From positions 1 through 5,106 of the forward strand of contig RFHZ01000744.1 in assembly GCA_003696125.1 (NCBI GenBank): a stretch of 5,106 bases of DNA, read 5' to 3'. Below the pieces are notes generated by a model. It saw nothing but the letters and a program-made list of their open reading frames with translations. It was not told the origin of the DNA and searched no databases. This document shows, piece by piece, positions 1 through 5,106 of this stretch. Within the stretch, counting starts at the first letter, position 1; each line of letters opens with the position of its first letter. The translations under genes were made by a program, and so were the position numbers. This DNA comes from Nitrospinota bacterium (GTDB lineage Bacteria > Tectomicrobia > Entotheonellia > J063).

Positions 1-1484
1 GTTATCTGGTGTTCCAGGAGATGCAGGGAGTTTTCGATGGCTTCATGGATGTCGTACCAGCCCAGCTTCAGGGGCTGGGGACGGGCAAAGTGGAGGAGTT
101 GCTGCACGATATCCCGGCAGCGCTTGGCCTCTTTCTCTATCGTCTGCACATCATCGAGACTCTCCCCTTGCGGTGCCATCTCTCGCTTCAACACCTGGGC
201 AAAGCCCAGGATCACCATGATGCTGTTGTTGATCTCGTGAGCAACGCCGGCAGCCAGTTCCCCCACACTGGCCAGTTTTTCAGACCGGATCAGTTCCGCC
301 TCATCCCGCTGCCTCTGGGTAACGTCGTTGAGTACCACCACCCCGCCCAGGAGCATCCCCTTGTCATCCTTTAGCGGGGTCAGCGTTGTCTCCACGATCC
401 TCTCTCCCTGCCCCGCTCCCCGGAGCGTGCACTGGAACTGCCCGACCTTTCCGCTACGCAGGGTCTCCTGAAACGTCTCCTCCAGACCGGCCACCCCCGG
501 GTACAGGTCCCACAGTTTTTGGGGTTCTTCTGAAGTCGAAAGCGGTCCCAGAATGGCAAGGGCGGCCCTGTTCATGGTTTTGATCATCCCCTCCTGATCG
601 GTGGTGATGATCCCCTCGCGTGTACTGGCCAGGATATAGGAGAGATAGTCTTTGGTCTGCCTCAGCTCCCTCGTCGCTTCCTCTACCCTCCAGGCGAGTT
701 CCCGGTTCAGCCGGTTCAGCGCCTCATTCTTCTGTTGCAGTTCCTTCTGGCTGAGGTTCAGGGCCTCAGCCATCTTGAGGAAGCGCTGCTTGAGGATGCC
801 GACCTCATCGGCTGAATCCACGTCTATATCGATCTCAAAGACCCCGGACTCCAGGCGTACCGCTGCCCGGGTCAACTCGGACAGGGGTCTGCTGATACGC
901 GCCGAGATCACGGCCCCCAGCCAGAGGCCTAACAGGACAAAAGCCAGCGTGACCGCCAGGGTCTCTCCGGCGAGCAGGGTAAGCTGCGTGCGCAGGGGAA
1001 GGGCGGAGTACTCTAGACCGACGATCCCCCATGTCTGCCCGGCTCGCTGTACGGCCAGAAAGACCTGTAACACGCCTTTTTCCAGGTCTTCTGTCATCAG
1101 CAAAGGCTCCTGCAGGATGTTCTGGCGAAGGGCATTCCACCCCTTCACCCGCTCCCCCACCCTCTGGGGATCGCTATGGGCCAGGATATGTCCCTGCGCA
1201 TCGGCTACCCACAGGGCATGGATATTCTTCTCTCCTCGAAAGGCACCGATCATCTCCTGCAAGAGAAGATGGTTGGCGCTGATGAGGAAGGGGAGACTGG
1301 CCCTGCCCACCGAGGCGATCACCAGCCGGGCTTCCTTTTGCATCCGCTCTTTGTACCGGTAAAACTCGTTGACCAGGAAGACAAAGGAGAGGCCAAAAGA
1401 GATGAAGAGGACCAGGCCGGTAATGATGGCCGTAAGCTTGAACTTGAGGCTGTGTTTCTCAATAGCCTGGAAGAGTGATCGCAC
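1..1484 (-). CDS. Membrane sensor histidine kinase (Cache-HAMP-PAS-HisKA), 3' end outside window
   Basis: The first 494 residues are visible, translated by hand on the minus strand from a GTG at 1484-1482. Order: TM1 about 17-38; periplasmic domain about 39-172 with a Cache-like strand pair (WVADAQGHILAHSDP at 92-106); TM2 about 175-194; HAMP about 194-245 with its conserved proline at 200 and a DEVG at 226-229; a coiled coil about 239-275; a PAS domain about 279-390; and HisKA from about 395. The H-box reads GVAHEINNS, with H416 as the predicted phospho-acceptor. The ATP-binding HATPase_c domain must lie beyond position 1, so the gene is cut by the window, not shown to be broken. The kinase should sit in the inner membrane, sense a periplasmic ligand (PAS may add a cytosolic input), autophosphorylate H416 and pass phosphate to a response regulator not in this window. 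The GTG start is favoured because a GAGGT Shine-Dalgarno lies 6 bases upstream, a stop lies four codons upstream, and the next ATG would remove TM1. It overlaps the upstream binding-protein gene by 26 bases, suggesting one mRNA and translational coupling. Ligand and output are unknown. Confidence 0.93.
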   Translation of the reverse strand, partial: MRSLFQAIEKHSLKFKLTAIITGLVLFISFGLSFVFLVNEFYRYKERMQKEARLVIASVGRASLPFLISANHLLLQEMIGAFRGEKNIHALWVADAQGHILAHSDPQRVGERVKGWNALRQNILQEPLLMTEDLEKGVLQVFLAVQRAGQTWGIVGLEYSALPLRTQLTLLAGETLAVTLAFVLLGLWLGAVISARISRPLSELTRAAVRLESGVFEIDIDVDSADEVGILKQRFLKMAEALNLSQKELQQKNEALNRLNRELAWRVEEATRELRQTKDYLSYILASTREGIITTDQEGMIKTMNRAALAILGPLSTSEEPQKLWDLYPGVAGLEETFQETLRSGKVGQFQCTLRGAGQGERIVETTLTPLKDDKGMLLGGVVVLNDVTQRQRDEAELIRSEKLASVGELAAGVAHEINNSIMVILGFAQVLKREMAPQGESLDDVQTIEKEAKRCRDIVQQLLHFARPQPLKLGWYDIHEAIENSLHLLEHQI

Positions 1485-2394
1485 CCAGGGACCTCACTCT
1501 TCTGAGGAAATAAGGTAAAAGCGTCTGTTCAGTGGTAAAGAACTCGTCTGGCTGGTGAACAAACCCATCCATTCCGGCCGCGGCCAATGCCGCCGCCCCT
1601 TGCAGTGTCGTTCCCATATTTTGTAGGGTTTGGGCAAGCCGGCTCTTTACCTCCCTGTCCATTTCCGCCCGGGCCACCAGCACACAATTCGACACCGGTG
1701 GGGAGGTGGCAATCACCCGGATCTTTCCCCGATAGGTCTTCTCCTGACTGGCCTTCAGAAAGGTTTGCCGGTTCACGACCGTGGCATCGATGCGCCCAAC
1801 GAGCACATCGAGTATGCTGCTGGTTCCCCCTGCTGTGGGAAGAAGCTGGCCGAAGAAGCGAGCCGGATCGATCCCCTGTTGCTCTAAGAGGGATTCTACC
1901 CAGAGGTGCCCTACCTCTAACGGATCAGAGATCCCGTACCGTTTCTGCTGCAGATCGGTGAGCCTGAATATGGCCGCTTCCTCTCGGGTAATTAACACCA
2001 GGGCATGGCGAGAACTCCCCCTGGCCTGCACCACCCCAAGCTGGCTCAGCCGGGAAAAACGACGGCCAAAGAGATAGGTTACCCCATCCACCAGGGCCAA
2101 ATCGATGCGTCTCTGCTCCAGGGCCGCCAGCAACCTGTGACGATCCTCCATCCAGCGAAACCGGAGGCGTAGCCCAGCCTGGTCCCCCCAGACGGTGAGG
2201 AGAGGCTGGAAACGGTCAAGCGCCTGGCAAGGGTCGAGCGGAGGGATGAAAGCGACCTGCATCACCGGGAGAGAACCTTCCCCCTCTCCCCTCCCGGGAG
2301 CCGGAAGCGAGACAGCGAGCAAAAGAAAGCAGCAGATCCAGGGAAGGATCCTGTAAAGCCTGTGTGCCTGCCGTCCCCTCTTCTCCTGTTGCAT
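1459..2394 (-). CDS. PhnD-like periplasmic solute-binding protein, probable sensory partner of the kinase
   Basis: A 311-residue protein with a basic N-terminus and a hydrophobic stretch at about 16-31, read as a Sec signal peptide with cleavage around 30-38. Two cysteines (C21, C22) lie inside the hydrophobic core, and I see no convincing lipobox. The mature part has the look of the phosphate/phosphite/phosphonate-binding (PhnD, Phosphonate-bd) family: a first strand MQVAFIPPLDP at 45-55, IDLALVDGVTYLFG at 97-110 where PhnD proteins line the ligand cleft, ISDPLEVGH at 155-163, and GGTSSILDVLVGRIDATVVN at 189-208, the family's second-lobe signature. Length is normal for the family. The family also covers binding proteins for unrelated ligands, so phosphonate should not be assumed. 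No ABC permease or ATPase is adjacent. Instead the gene overlaps a histidine kinase by 26 bases, which points to a sensing role in which the loaded protein docks on the kinase's periplasmic domain (inference). The ATG at 2394 is preceded by a purine-rich AGAGGGGGAAGGA, an adequate ribosome site. The alternative is a binding protein for a transporter encoded elsewhere. Confidence 0.88.
   Translation of the reverse strand: MQQEKRGRQAHRLYRILPWICCFLLLAVSLPAPGRGEGEGSLPVMQVAFIPPLDPCQALDRFQPLLTVWGDQAGLRLRFRWMEDRHRLLAALEQRRIDLALVDGVTYLFGRRFSRLSQLGVVQARGSSRHALVLITREEAAIFRLTDLQQKRYGISDPLEVGHLWVESLLEQQGIDPARFFGQLLPTAGGTSSILDVLVGRIDATVVNRQTFLKASQEKTYRGKIRVIATSPPVSNCVLVARAEMDREVKSRLAQTLQNMGTTLQGAAALAAAGMDGFVHQPDEFFTTEQTLLPYFLRRVRSLGAITLPGY
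1491..1495 (-). promoter_or_regulatory. Ribosome binding site of the histidine kinase, inside the upstream gene
   Basis: On the minus strand this reads GAGGT, with six bases before the GTG at 1484-1482. It lies within the last codons of the PhnD-like gene. It decides the kinase start, since no ATG is available near this point. Confidence 0.7.
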
Positions 2395-2457
2395 GGTCCT
2401 TCCCCCTCTGAGGTAGCCCCTATCTTATCCTGCCTTATTCTTATGCTCTCTATACAT

Positions 2458-2463
2458 ATTATA
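2458..2463 (-). promoter_or_regulatory. Possible -10 element for the binding-protein/kinase operon
   Basis: The minus strand reads TATAAT here, 64 bases before the ATG at 2394, in a short AT-rich patch (about 2440-2468) within GC-richer DNA. No good -35 is found at 15-18 bases spacing; the best reads GCCTCC. The plus strand also carries TATAAT at 2460-2465, so orientation is not certain. An activator-dependent promoter is possible. Confidence 0.3.
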
Positions 2464-2480
2464 ATCTATCCCCAGGAGAA

Positions 2481-2529
2481 GGAGGCCTTGCCTCCCGACT
2501 CCCCGGGCGGAGCGAGTCGGGGAAGGAGG
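2481..2529. repeat. Inverted repeats in the divergent intergenic region
   Basis: CCCGACTC (2494-2501) and GAGTCGGG (2514-2521) form a perfect 8-bp inverted repeat around a 12-base GC-rich loop. Overlapping it, GGAGG (2481-2485) pairs with CCTCC (2491-2495) around CCTTG; the two stems share 2494-2495 and so exclude each other. A further GGAGG lies at 2525-2529. No T-run follows on either strand, so this is not a standard terminator. Its place between divergent promoters suits an operator or a structured leader; no protein can be named. Confidence 0.5.
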
Positions 2530-2578
2530 GAAGCCATCGTTTCCCACCGAAGCAAAGCCGGGGAGAATAAAAATTTCC

Positions 2579-2607
2579 TTGACATTCGTCACGCAGAGAT
2601 GTAGGTT
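2579..2607 (+). promoter_or_regulatory. Likely sigma70 promoter of the repeat-protein gene
   Basis: A perfect TTGACA (2579-2584) is followed, after 17 bases, by TAGGTT (2602-2607), which keeps the first, second and last bases of TATAAT. An A/T-rich run (AATAAAAATTT, about 2566-2576) lies just upstream of the -35 and could act as an UP element. The predicted start is near 2614, giving a leader of about 120 bases before the ATG at 2734. The -10 is weak, so regulation is possible. Confidence 0.5.
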
Positions 2608-2622
2608 GAGTGCCTGAAGATA

Positions 2623-2675
2623 CCCCGTGGGTCCAGAGAGATATCAGTCTTTATTTTGCTTTCTCTGGCCAGGGG
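2623..2675 (+). other. Long imperfect hairpin in the 5' leader of the repeat-protein gene
   Basis: The uninterrupted right arm TCTCTGGCCAGGGG (2662-2675) pairs with CCCC (2623-2626), TGG (2628-2630) and CCAGAGA (2633-2639), giving 14 Watson-Crick pairs with only a 1-base and a 2-base bulge on the left arm. A G-U and an A-U pair can extend it into the loop (2640-2661). A second small hairpin, AAGGC (2701-2705) with GCCTT (2711-2715), stands six bases before the GGAGG ribosome site. Together they make a structured leader that could affect mRNA stability or translation. It matches no riboswitch class I know. Confidence 0.5.
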
Positions 2676-2720
2676 AAACCTCTATATCCTTTCCATGACA
2701 AAGGCGCGAGGCCTTGAAGA

Positions 2721-2725
2721 GGAGG
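2721..2725 (+). promoter_or_regulatory. Ribosome binding site fixing the start of the repeat protein
   Basis: GGAGG is followed by eight bases and the ATG at 2734. It sets the start at MRTLITALL, which gives a clean signal peptide, and rules out an upstream TTG at 2656 that has no ribosome site and falls inside the leader hairpin. Confidence 0.85.
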
Positions 2726-2733
2726 GTTCATTG

Positions 2734-3609
2734 ATGCGAACACTTATCACCGCCTTACTAGTGCTAAGTCTCGCTGTGTCGGTCCATGCCGCAGCTACCA
2801 ACGGGTCTGAACTGTTGCCCCCAGGGGCGAAACCTGGTGAATGCTATGCCCGGGTTTTTGTCCCGGCAACGTATAAGACAGAAACGGAAAAGGTGCTGGT
2901 CAAAGAGGCCTCGGAAAAGATCGAAGTGATCCCCGCCCAATACGAATGGGTCGAAGAAAAGGTGCTGGTGCAGCCTGCCTCTTTCAAGCTGGAAGTGGTA
3001 CCGGCCGAATTTGAGGAAGTCGAGGAGAAGATCATCGATCAGCCGGCCCATACGGTCTGGAAGAAGGGGAGAGGGCTTATCGAGCGACTCGATTTTGCTA
3101 CCGGCGAGATCATGTGTCTGGTAAATGTACCGGCTACGTACAAGACCATCAAAAAGCAGGTACTGAAAAAACCGGCAACGACGCGCAAAGTAGAGATCCC
3201 GGCCAAATATATCACGATCAAAAAGCAGGTGGTCAAAGAGCCGGCCAAGATCCGCAAGATCCCTGTTCCGGCTGAATATAAAACGGTGAAGGTCCGCAAG
3301 CTGATCTCTCCTCCCCAGGAGAAGCGTATCCCTGTCCCGGCCGAGTATCAAACCATTACCAAAAAGATCAAGGTGAGCGAAGGGCGTATGGAGTGGCGAC
3401 CGGTGCTCTGTGAGACCAATGTGACACCCAAGGTGGTCAAGTCGATTCAGGAAGCCCTGCAAAAGGCCGGGTTTGATCCGGGACAGATCGATGGAGTTCT
3501 CGGCCGGGCAACCATGGCCGCAGTCGAATCGTTTCAGAAGGCTAAAGGATTGCCGGTGGGTAGCCTAACGATAGAGACCCTTAACCTGCTCGGCGTCAAG
3601 TTGCAGTAG
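2734..3609 (+). CDS. Secreted 23-residue-repeat protein with C-terminal peptidoglycan-binding domain
   Basis: A 291-residue protein. Residues 1-19 (MRTLITALLVLSLAVSVHA) form a Sec signal peptide, probably cut after A19. The body holds seven units starting PA-x-Y/F at residues 44, 67 and 90, then 133, 156, 179 and 202, so the period is exactly 23 within each block. Most units have a second proline, usually PA, at +14 (81, 104, 147, 170, 193), with strings of alternating charged and beta-branched residues such as KKQVLKKPA, suggesting repeated beta hairpins. A linker at 113-132 separates the blocks. Three cysteines, C37, C128 and C226, lie before block 1, before block 2 and after block 2. Residues about 231-291 match PG_binding_1 (SIQEALQKAGFDPGQIDGVLG, then AAVESFQKAKGL). 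I recall similar unnamed repeat proteins with a peptidoglycan-binding tail in other Proteobacteria, but no function. The predicted site is the periplasm, bound to peptidoglycan through the C-terminus; a structural or scaffolding role is inference. It is divergent from the binding-protein/kinase pair and has no same-operon partner in view. Confidence 0.9.
   Translation: MRTLITALLVLSLAVSVHAAATNGSELLPPGAKPGECYARVFVPATYKTETEKVLVKEASEKIEVIPAQYEWVEEKVLVQPASFKLEVVPAEFEEVEEKIIDQPAHTVWKKGRGLIERLDFATGEIMCLVNVPATYKTIKKQVLKKPATTRKVEIPAKYITIKKQVVKEPAKIRKIPVPAEYKTVKVRKLISPPQEKRIPVPAEYQTITKKIKVSEGRMEWRPVLCETNVTPKVVKSIQEALQKAGFDPGQIDGVLGRATMAAVESFQKAKGLPVGSLTIETLNLLGVKLQ
2863..3405 (+). repeat. Seven coding repeats of 69 bases (23 residues), in blocks of 3 and 4
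   Basis: Units begin with the codons for PA-x-Y/F at 2863, 2932, 3001, then 3130, 3199, 3268 and 3337, each 69 bases apart within a block. A 60-base linker (3070-3129) parts the blocks. Conservation is stronger in the protein than in the DNA: codons differ between units, so this is an old, diverged duplication and not a recent tandem expansion. The last unit is degenerate and lacks the second proline. Confidence 0.85.
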
Positions 3610-3634
3610 CGCTTTACCAGCATGACAGATGACT

Positions 3635-3675
3635 GGACAGGGGTGAGGTCTCTCGTGCGGGCCTCCCCTCTGTCC
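3635..3675 (+). terminator. Strong hairpin 25 bases after the repeat-protein stop, possible 3' end of its mRNA
   Basis: GGACAGGGGTGAGG (3635-3648) pairs with CCTCCCCTCTGTCC (3662-3675): 14 positions with one G-U wobble and one mismatch, around a 13-base loop. It lies where a terminator would be expected, but no T-run follows (GGGAAACG instead). It could be a Rho-blocked or processed 3' end. The call as a terminator is tentative; the stem itself is clear. Confidence 0.4.
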
Positions 3676-3765
3676 GGGAAACGCTCCGGGGAAGAGACAT
3701 CGTCCCTTCCTTTCCCTTGGCCGCTACAAGCGGTCCCTGTCTATGCCGGGAGATCCCCCGGTAGC
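3676..3765 (+). other. Further packed hairpins between the repeat protein and nrdJ
   Basis: Directly after the previous stem, GGAAG-A-GAC (3690-3698) pairs with GTC-C-CTTCC (3702-3710) around ATC. GGGAAA (3676-3681) pairs with TTTCCC (3711-3716), extending the same right arm across an 8-base bulge. Then come CCGCT/AGCGG (3721-3725 with 3729-3733, loop ACA) and CCGGG/CCCGG (3746-3750 with 3757-3761). GCTAC (3723-3727) and GTAGC (3761-3765) offer an alternative pairing that would disrupt the CCGCT stem. CCCTGTCT occurs twice, at 3735-3742 and 3774-3781. No coding frame is convincing here. The whole lies upstream of the predicted nrdJ promoter, so it is unlikely to be an nrdJ leader unless another promoter exists. 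Confidence 0.4.
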
Positions 3766-3798
3766 AACCGTACCCCTGTCTCCCCTTGCAGGAAAAAC

Positions 3799-3827
3799 TT
3801 GCCACCTCACTGCCCGCAGAGTATCAT
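3799..3827 (+). promoter_or_regulatory. Probable sigma70 promoter of nrdJ
   Basis: TTGCCA (3799-3804), a 17-base spacer and TATCAT (3822-3827) give five of six matches in each hexamer at ideal spacing, with an A-tract (3793-3797) just upstream. Transcription should start near 3834, leaving a leader of about 45 bases. CTGC-CC-GCAG (3810-3819) is a small palindrome inside the spacer, a position where a repressor could act. I see no AT-rich NrdR-box pair. Confidence 0.65.
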
Positions 3828-3879
3828 AAAAAGCAGCATGTTTACCGGTCGCAAGGGCAAGGAGGGTACGGAGAGGGGT

Positions 3880-5106
3880 ATGGCACGGCTTAACCTGTCG
3901 CCAAATGGACTGCGGGTCTTGGAAGCCCGCTATCTGCGGCGCGATGCTCACCATCGCATCATCGAAACACCAGAGCAACTCTTTGAGAGGATCGCCTATG
4001 CGATCGCCTATGCCGAACTCCTGTTCGGTAACGTCTCCCAGGCGACATACTGGCACGATACCTTCTATCACCTCTTCACCTCTCTAGACTTCCTTCCCAA
4101 CAGCCCGACCCTGATGAATGCGGGAACCCCACTGGGACAGCTAAGCGCCTGCTTTGTGCTGCCGGTAGAAGACACCATGGAAGGGATCTTTGAGGCGGTC
4201 AAGCAGATGGCCCTGGTACAGCGTACCGGTGGGGGAACCGGGTTTTCCTTCTCCCGGCTGCGCCCCAGGGGTGACATCGTCTCCTCTACCGGCGGAGAAG
4301 CTTCCGGTCCGGTCTCCTTCATGAAGATCTTTGACTGTGCCACCGAGAACATCAAGCAGGGTGGCAAACGGCGCGGGGCCAACATGGGCGTCTTACGGGT
4401 CGATCACCCCGATATCCTCGACTTCATCCAGGCCAAGCTCAACGAAACGACCCTGCAGAACTTTAACCTCTCTGTTGGGGTAACCGATGCCTTCATGGAG
4501 GCGGTCCGACGAGACCAGGATTACCGGCTCCTTCACCCGCGTACAGGGCAGGAGAGAGGAAGGCTGCGGGCCCAGCAGGTCTTTCAGGCCATCGTCGATG
4601 CCGCCTGGCACACCGGAGATCCAGGGCTGCTCTTCCTGGACACGATCAACCGGGCCAACCCTACCCCCCATCTCGGCCCGATCGAGGCCACCAATCCGTG
4701 TGGTGAGATTCCGCTTTTGGCCTATGAATCCTGCAATCTCGGCTCCATCAACCTCGCGCACATGCTCCGTGTCCAGAATGGGCAGACGGTGATCGACTGG
4801 GAAAAGCTCTGCAGCACGGTCCAGCAGGCGGTCCGCTGTCTCGATAACATCATCGAGGTAAACCGGTACCCCTTTCCGGAAATCGAGCAGATGACCCGTG
4901 GCAACCGGAAGATCGGCCTGGGGGTCATGGGATTCGCCGAGATGCTGATCCGCCTCGGCATCTCCTACGACTCCGACGAGGCGGTAACGCTGGCCGGACG
5001 GCTCATGCGGGTCATTGCCGAGGAGGCGAAGAAGGCTTCCCAACAACTGGCCGAAGAGCGAGGAGTATTCCCTCATTGGCCGGGGAGTGCGTACGAAGGG
5101 CAGGGA
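3880..5106 (+). CDS. nrdJ: Adenosylcobalamin-dependent class II ribonucleotide reductase, 3' end outside window
   Basis: The first 409 residues of NrdJ, which reduces ribonucleotides to deoxyribonucleotides in the cytoplasm using a thiyl radical generated from coenzyme B12, with no oxygen requirement. Family motifs appear in order: NSPTLMNAG (74-82), LSACFVLP (88-95), TGGGTGFSFSRLRP (116-129), SGPVSFM (142-148), KQGGKRRGANMG (159-170) and NPCGEIPLLAYESCNLGSIN (272-291). C274, with N272 and E276, is the predicted thiyl-radical centre. C91 and C285 are the redox pair; the 11-residue gap between C274 and C285 is the usual one. The C-terminal part of the barrel and the tail cysteines lie beyond 5106. 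The start at 3880 is chosen because GGAG (3870-3873) stands six bases upstream and the protein begins MARLNLSPNGLRVLEARYL, a normal class II beginning. An in-frame ATG at 3838 has no ribosome site and would sit only a few bases from the predicted transcription start. No ATP-cone precedes the catalytic domain. The gene has its own promoter and follows the repeat-protein gene by 270 bases. Confidence 0.96.
   Translation, partial: MARLNLSPNGLRVLEARYLRRDAHHRIIETPEQLFERIAYAIAYAELLFGNVSQATYWHDTFYHLFTSLDFLPNSPTLMNAGTPLGQLSACFVLPVEDTMEGIFEAVKQMALVQRTGGGTGFSFSRLRPRGDIVSSTGGEASGPVSFMKIFDCATENIKQGGKRRGANMGVLRVDHPDILDFIQAKLNETTLQNFNLSVGVTDAFMEAVRRDQDYRLLHPRTGQERGRLRAQQVFQAIVDAAWHTGDPGLLFLDTINRANPTPHLGPIEATNPCGEIPLLAYESCNLGSINLAHMLRVQNGQTVIDWEKLCSTVQQAVRCLDNIIEVNRYPFPEIEQMTRGNRKIGLGVMGFAEMLIRLGISYDSDEAVTLAGRLMRVIAEEAKKASQQLAEERGVFPHWPGSAYEGQG

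Noticed and set aside
652-1362. Open frame of 236 codons on the plus strand
   Set aside because: It lies opposite the HAMP, Cache and coiled-coil parts of the kinase. The translation is serine/arginine-rich with no domain. The minus-strand reading gives a complete ordered sensor kinase.
2362-2604. Small plus-strand open frame of 80 codons across the divergent intergenic region
   Set aside because: It starts inside the binding-protein gene on the other strand, has no ribosome site, and runs through the inverted repeats and the promoter without any recognisable protein character.
2656-2733. Upstream TTG start adding 26 residues to the repeat protein
   Set aside because: No ribosome site, it falls inside the leader hairpin, and it would bury the signal peptide. 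The ATG at 2734 has GGAGG eight bases upstream.
2764-3462. Long open frame of 232 codons on the minus strand opposite the repeat protein (also 2844-3035 and 3039-3299)
   Set aside because: It is antisense to the 23-residue repeats, whose repeated codons keep stops out of the opposite strand. It has no ribosome site and no recognisable domain, and the plus-strand gene has a signal peptide, repeats and a PG-binding domain.
3740-3820. Cobalamin riboswitch before nrdJ, suggested by GCCGGGAGA at 3745-3753, which resembles part of the B12 box
   Set aside because: The other conserved parts, including the GGTGAAAATCC-like and CCGC-ACTGT-like segments, are absent in the right order, and the stretch lies upstream of the predicted promoter. 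A covariance-model search would settle it.
3838-3879. Upstream in-frame ATG adding 14 residues to NrdJ
   Set aside because: No ribosome site, and it lies about four bases from the predicted transcription start. GGAG at 3870-3873 serves the ATG at 3880.
3614-4071. Minus-strand open frames of 63 and 115 codons before and within nrdJ
   Set aside because: They cross the hairpin region and overlap the start of nrdJ on the opposite strand, with low-complexity translations and no domain.

Overview
The window reads as a piece of a moderately GC-rich bacterial chromosome, with two divergent transcription units plus the start of a third. The periplasmic sensor proteins, the cobalamin-dependent ribonucleotide reductase and the style of the histidine kinase fit a Gram-negative anaerobe or facultative anaerobe. 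I lean towards the Desulfuromonas/Geobacter side of the former Deltaproteobacteria, but this is a guess from protein style, not a demonstrated placement.

Left third (minus strand, 2394 down to 1). A PhnD-like periplasmic solute-binding protein is followed, with a 26-base overlap, by a membrane histidine kinase (TM, Cache-like periplasmic domain, TM, HAMP, coiled coil, PAS, HisKA). The kinase runs off the left edge before its ATPase domain. No permease or ATPase lies between them, so the binding protein looks like a sensory partner of the kinase rather than part of a transporter. The ligand is unknown.

Middle (2395-2733). A divergent intergenic region holds a perfect 8-bp inverted repeat, a likely sigma70 promoter facing right (TTGACA with 17-bp spacing), and a long imperfect hairpin in the predicted 5' leader. 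It is followed by a 291-residue secreted protein (2734-3609) made of seven PAxY units with an exact 23-residue period, in blocks of three and four, and ending in a peptidoglycan-binding domain.

Right third (3610-5106). About 270 non-coding bases carry a dense run of hairpins (3635-3765), then a near-consensus promoter (TTGCCA-N17-TATCAT), then the first 409 codons of nrdJ, the adenosylcobalamin-dependent class II ribonucleotide reductase. All three catalytic cysteines are present. The gene leaves the window on the right.

No tRNA, rRNA, CRISPR array, insertion sequence or phage gene was seen. I do not see a clearly new defence or mobile system. The most unusual items are the 23-residue repeat protein, the overlapping binding-protein/kinase pair, and the structured non-coding DNA before nrdJ.
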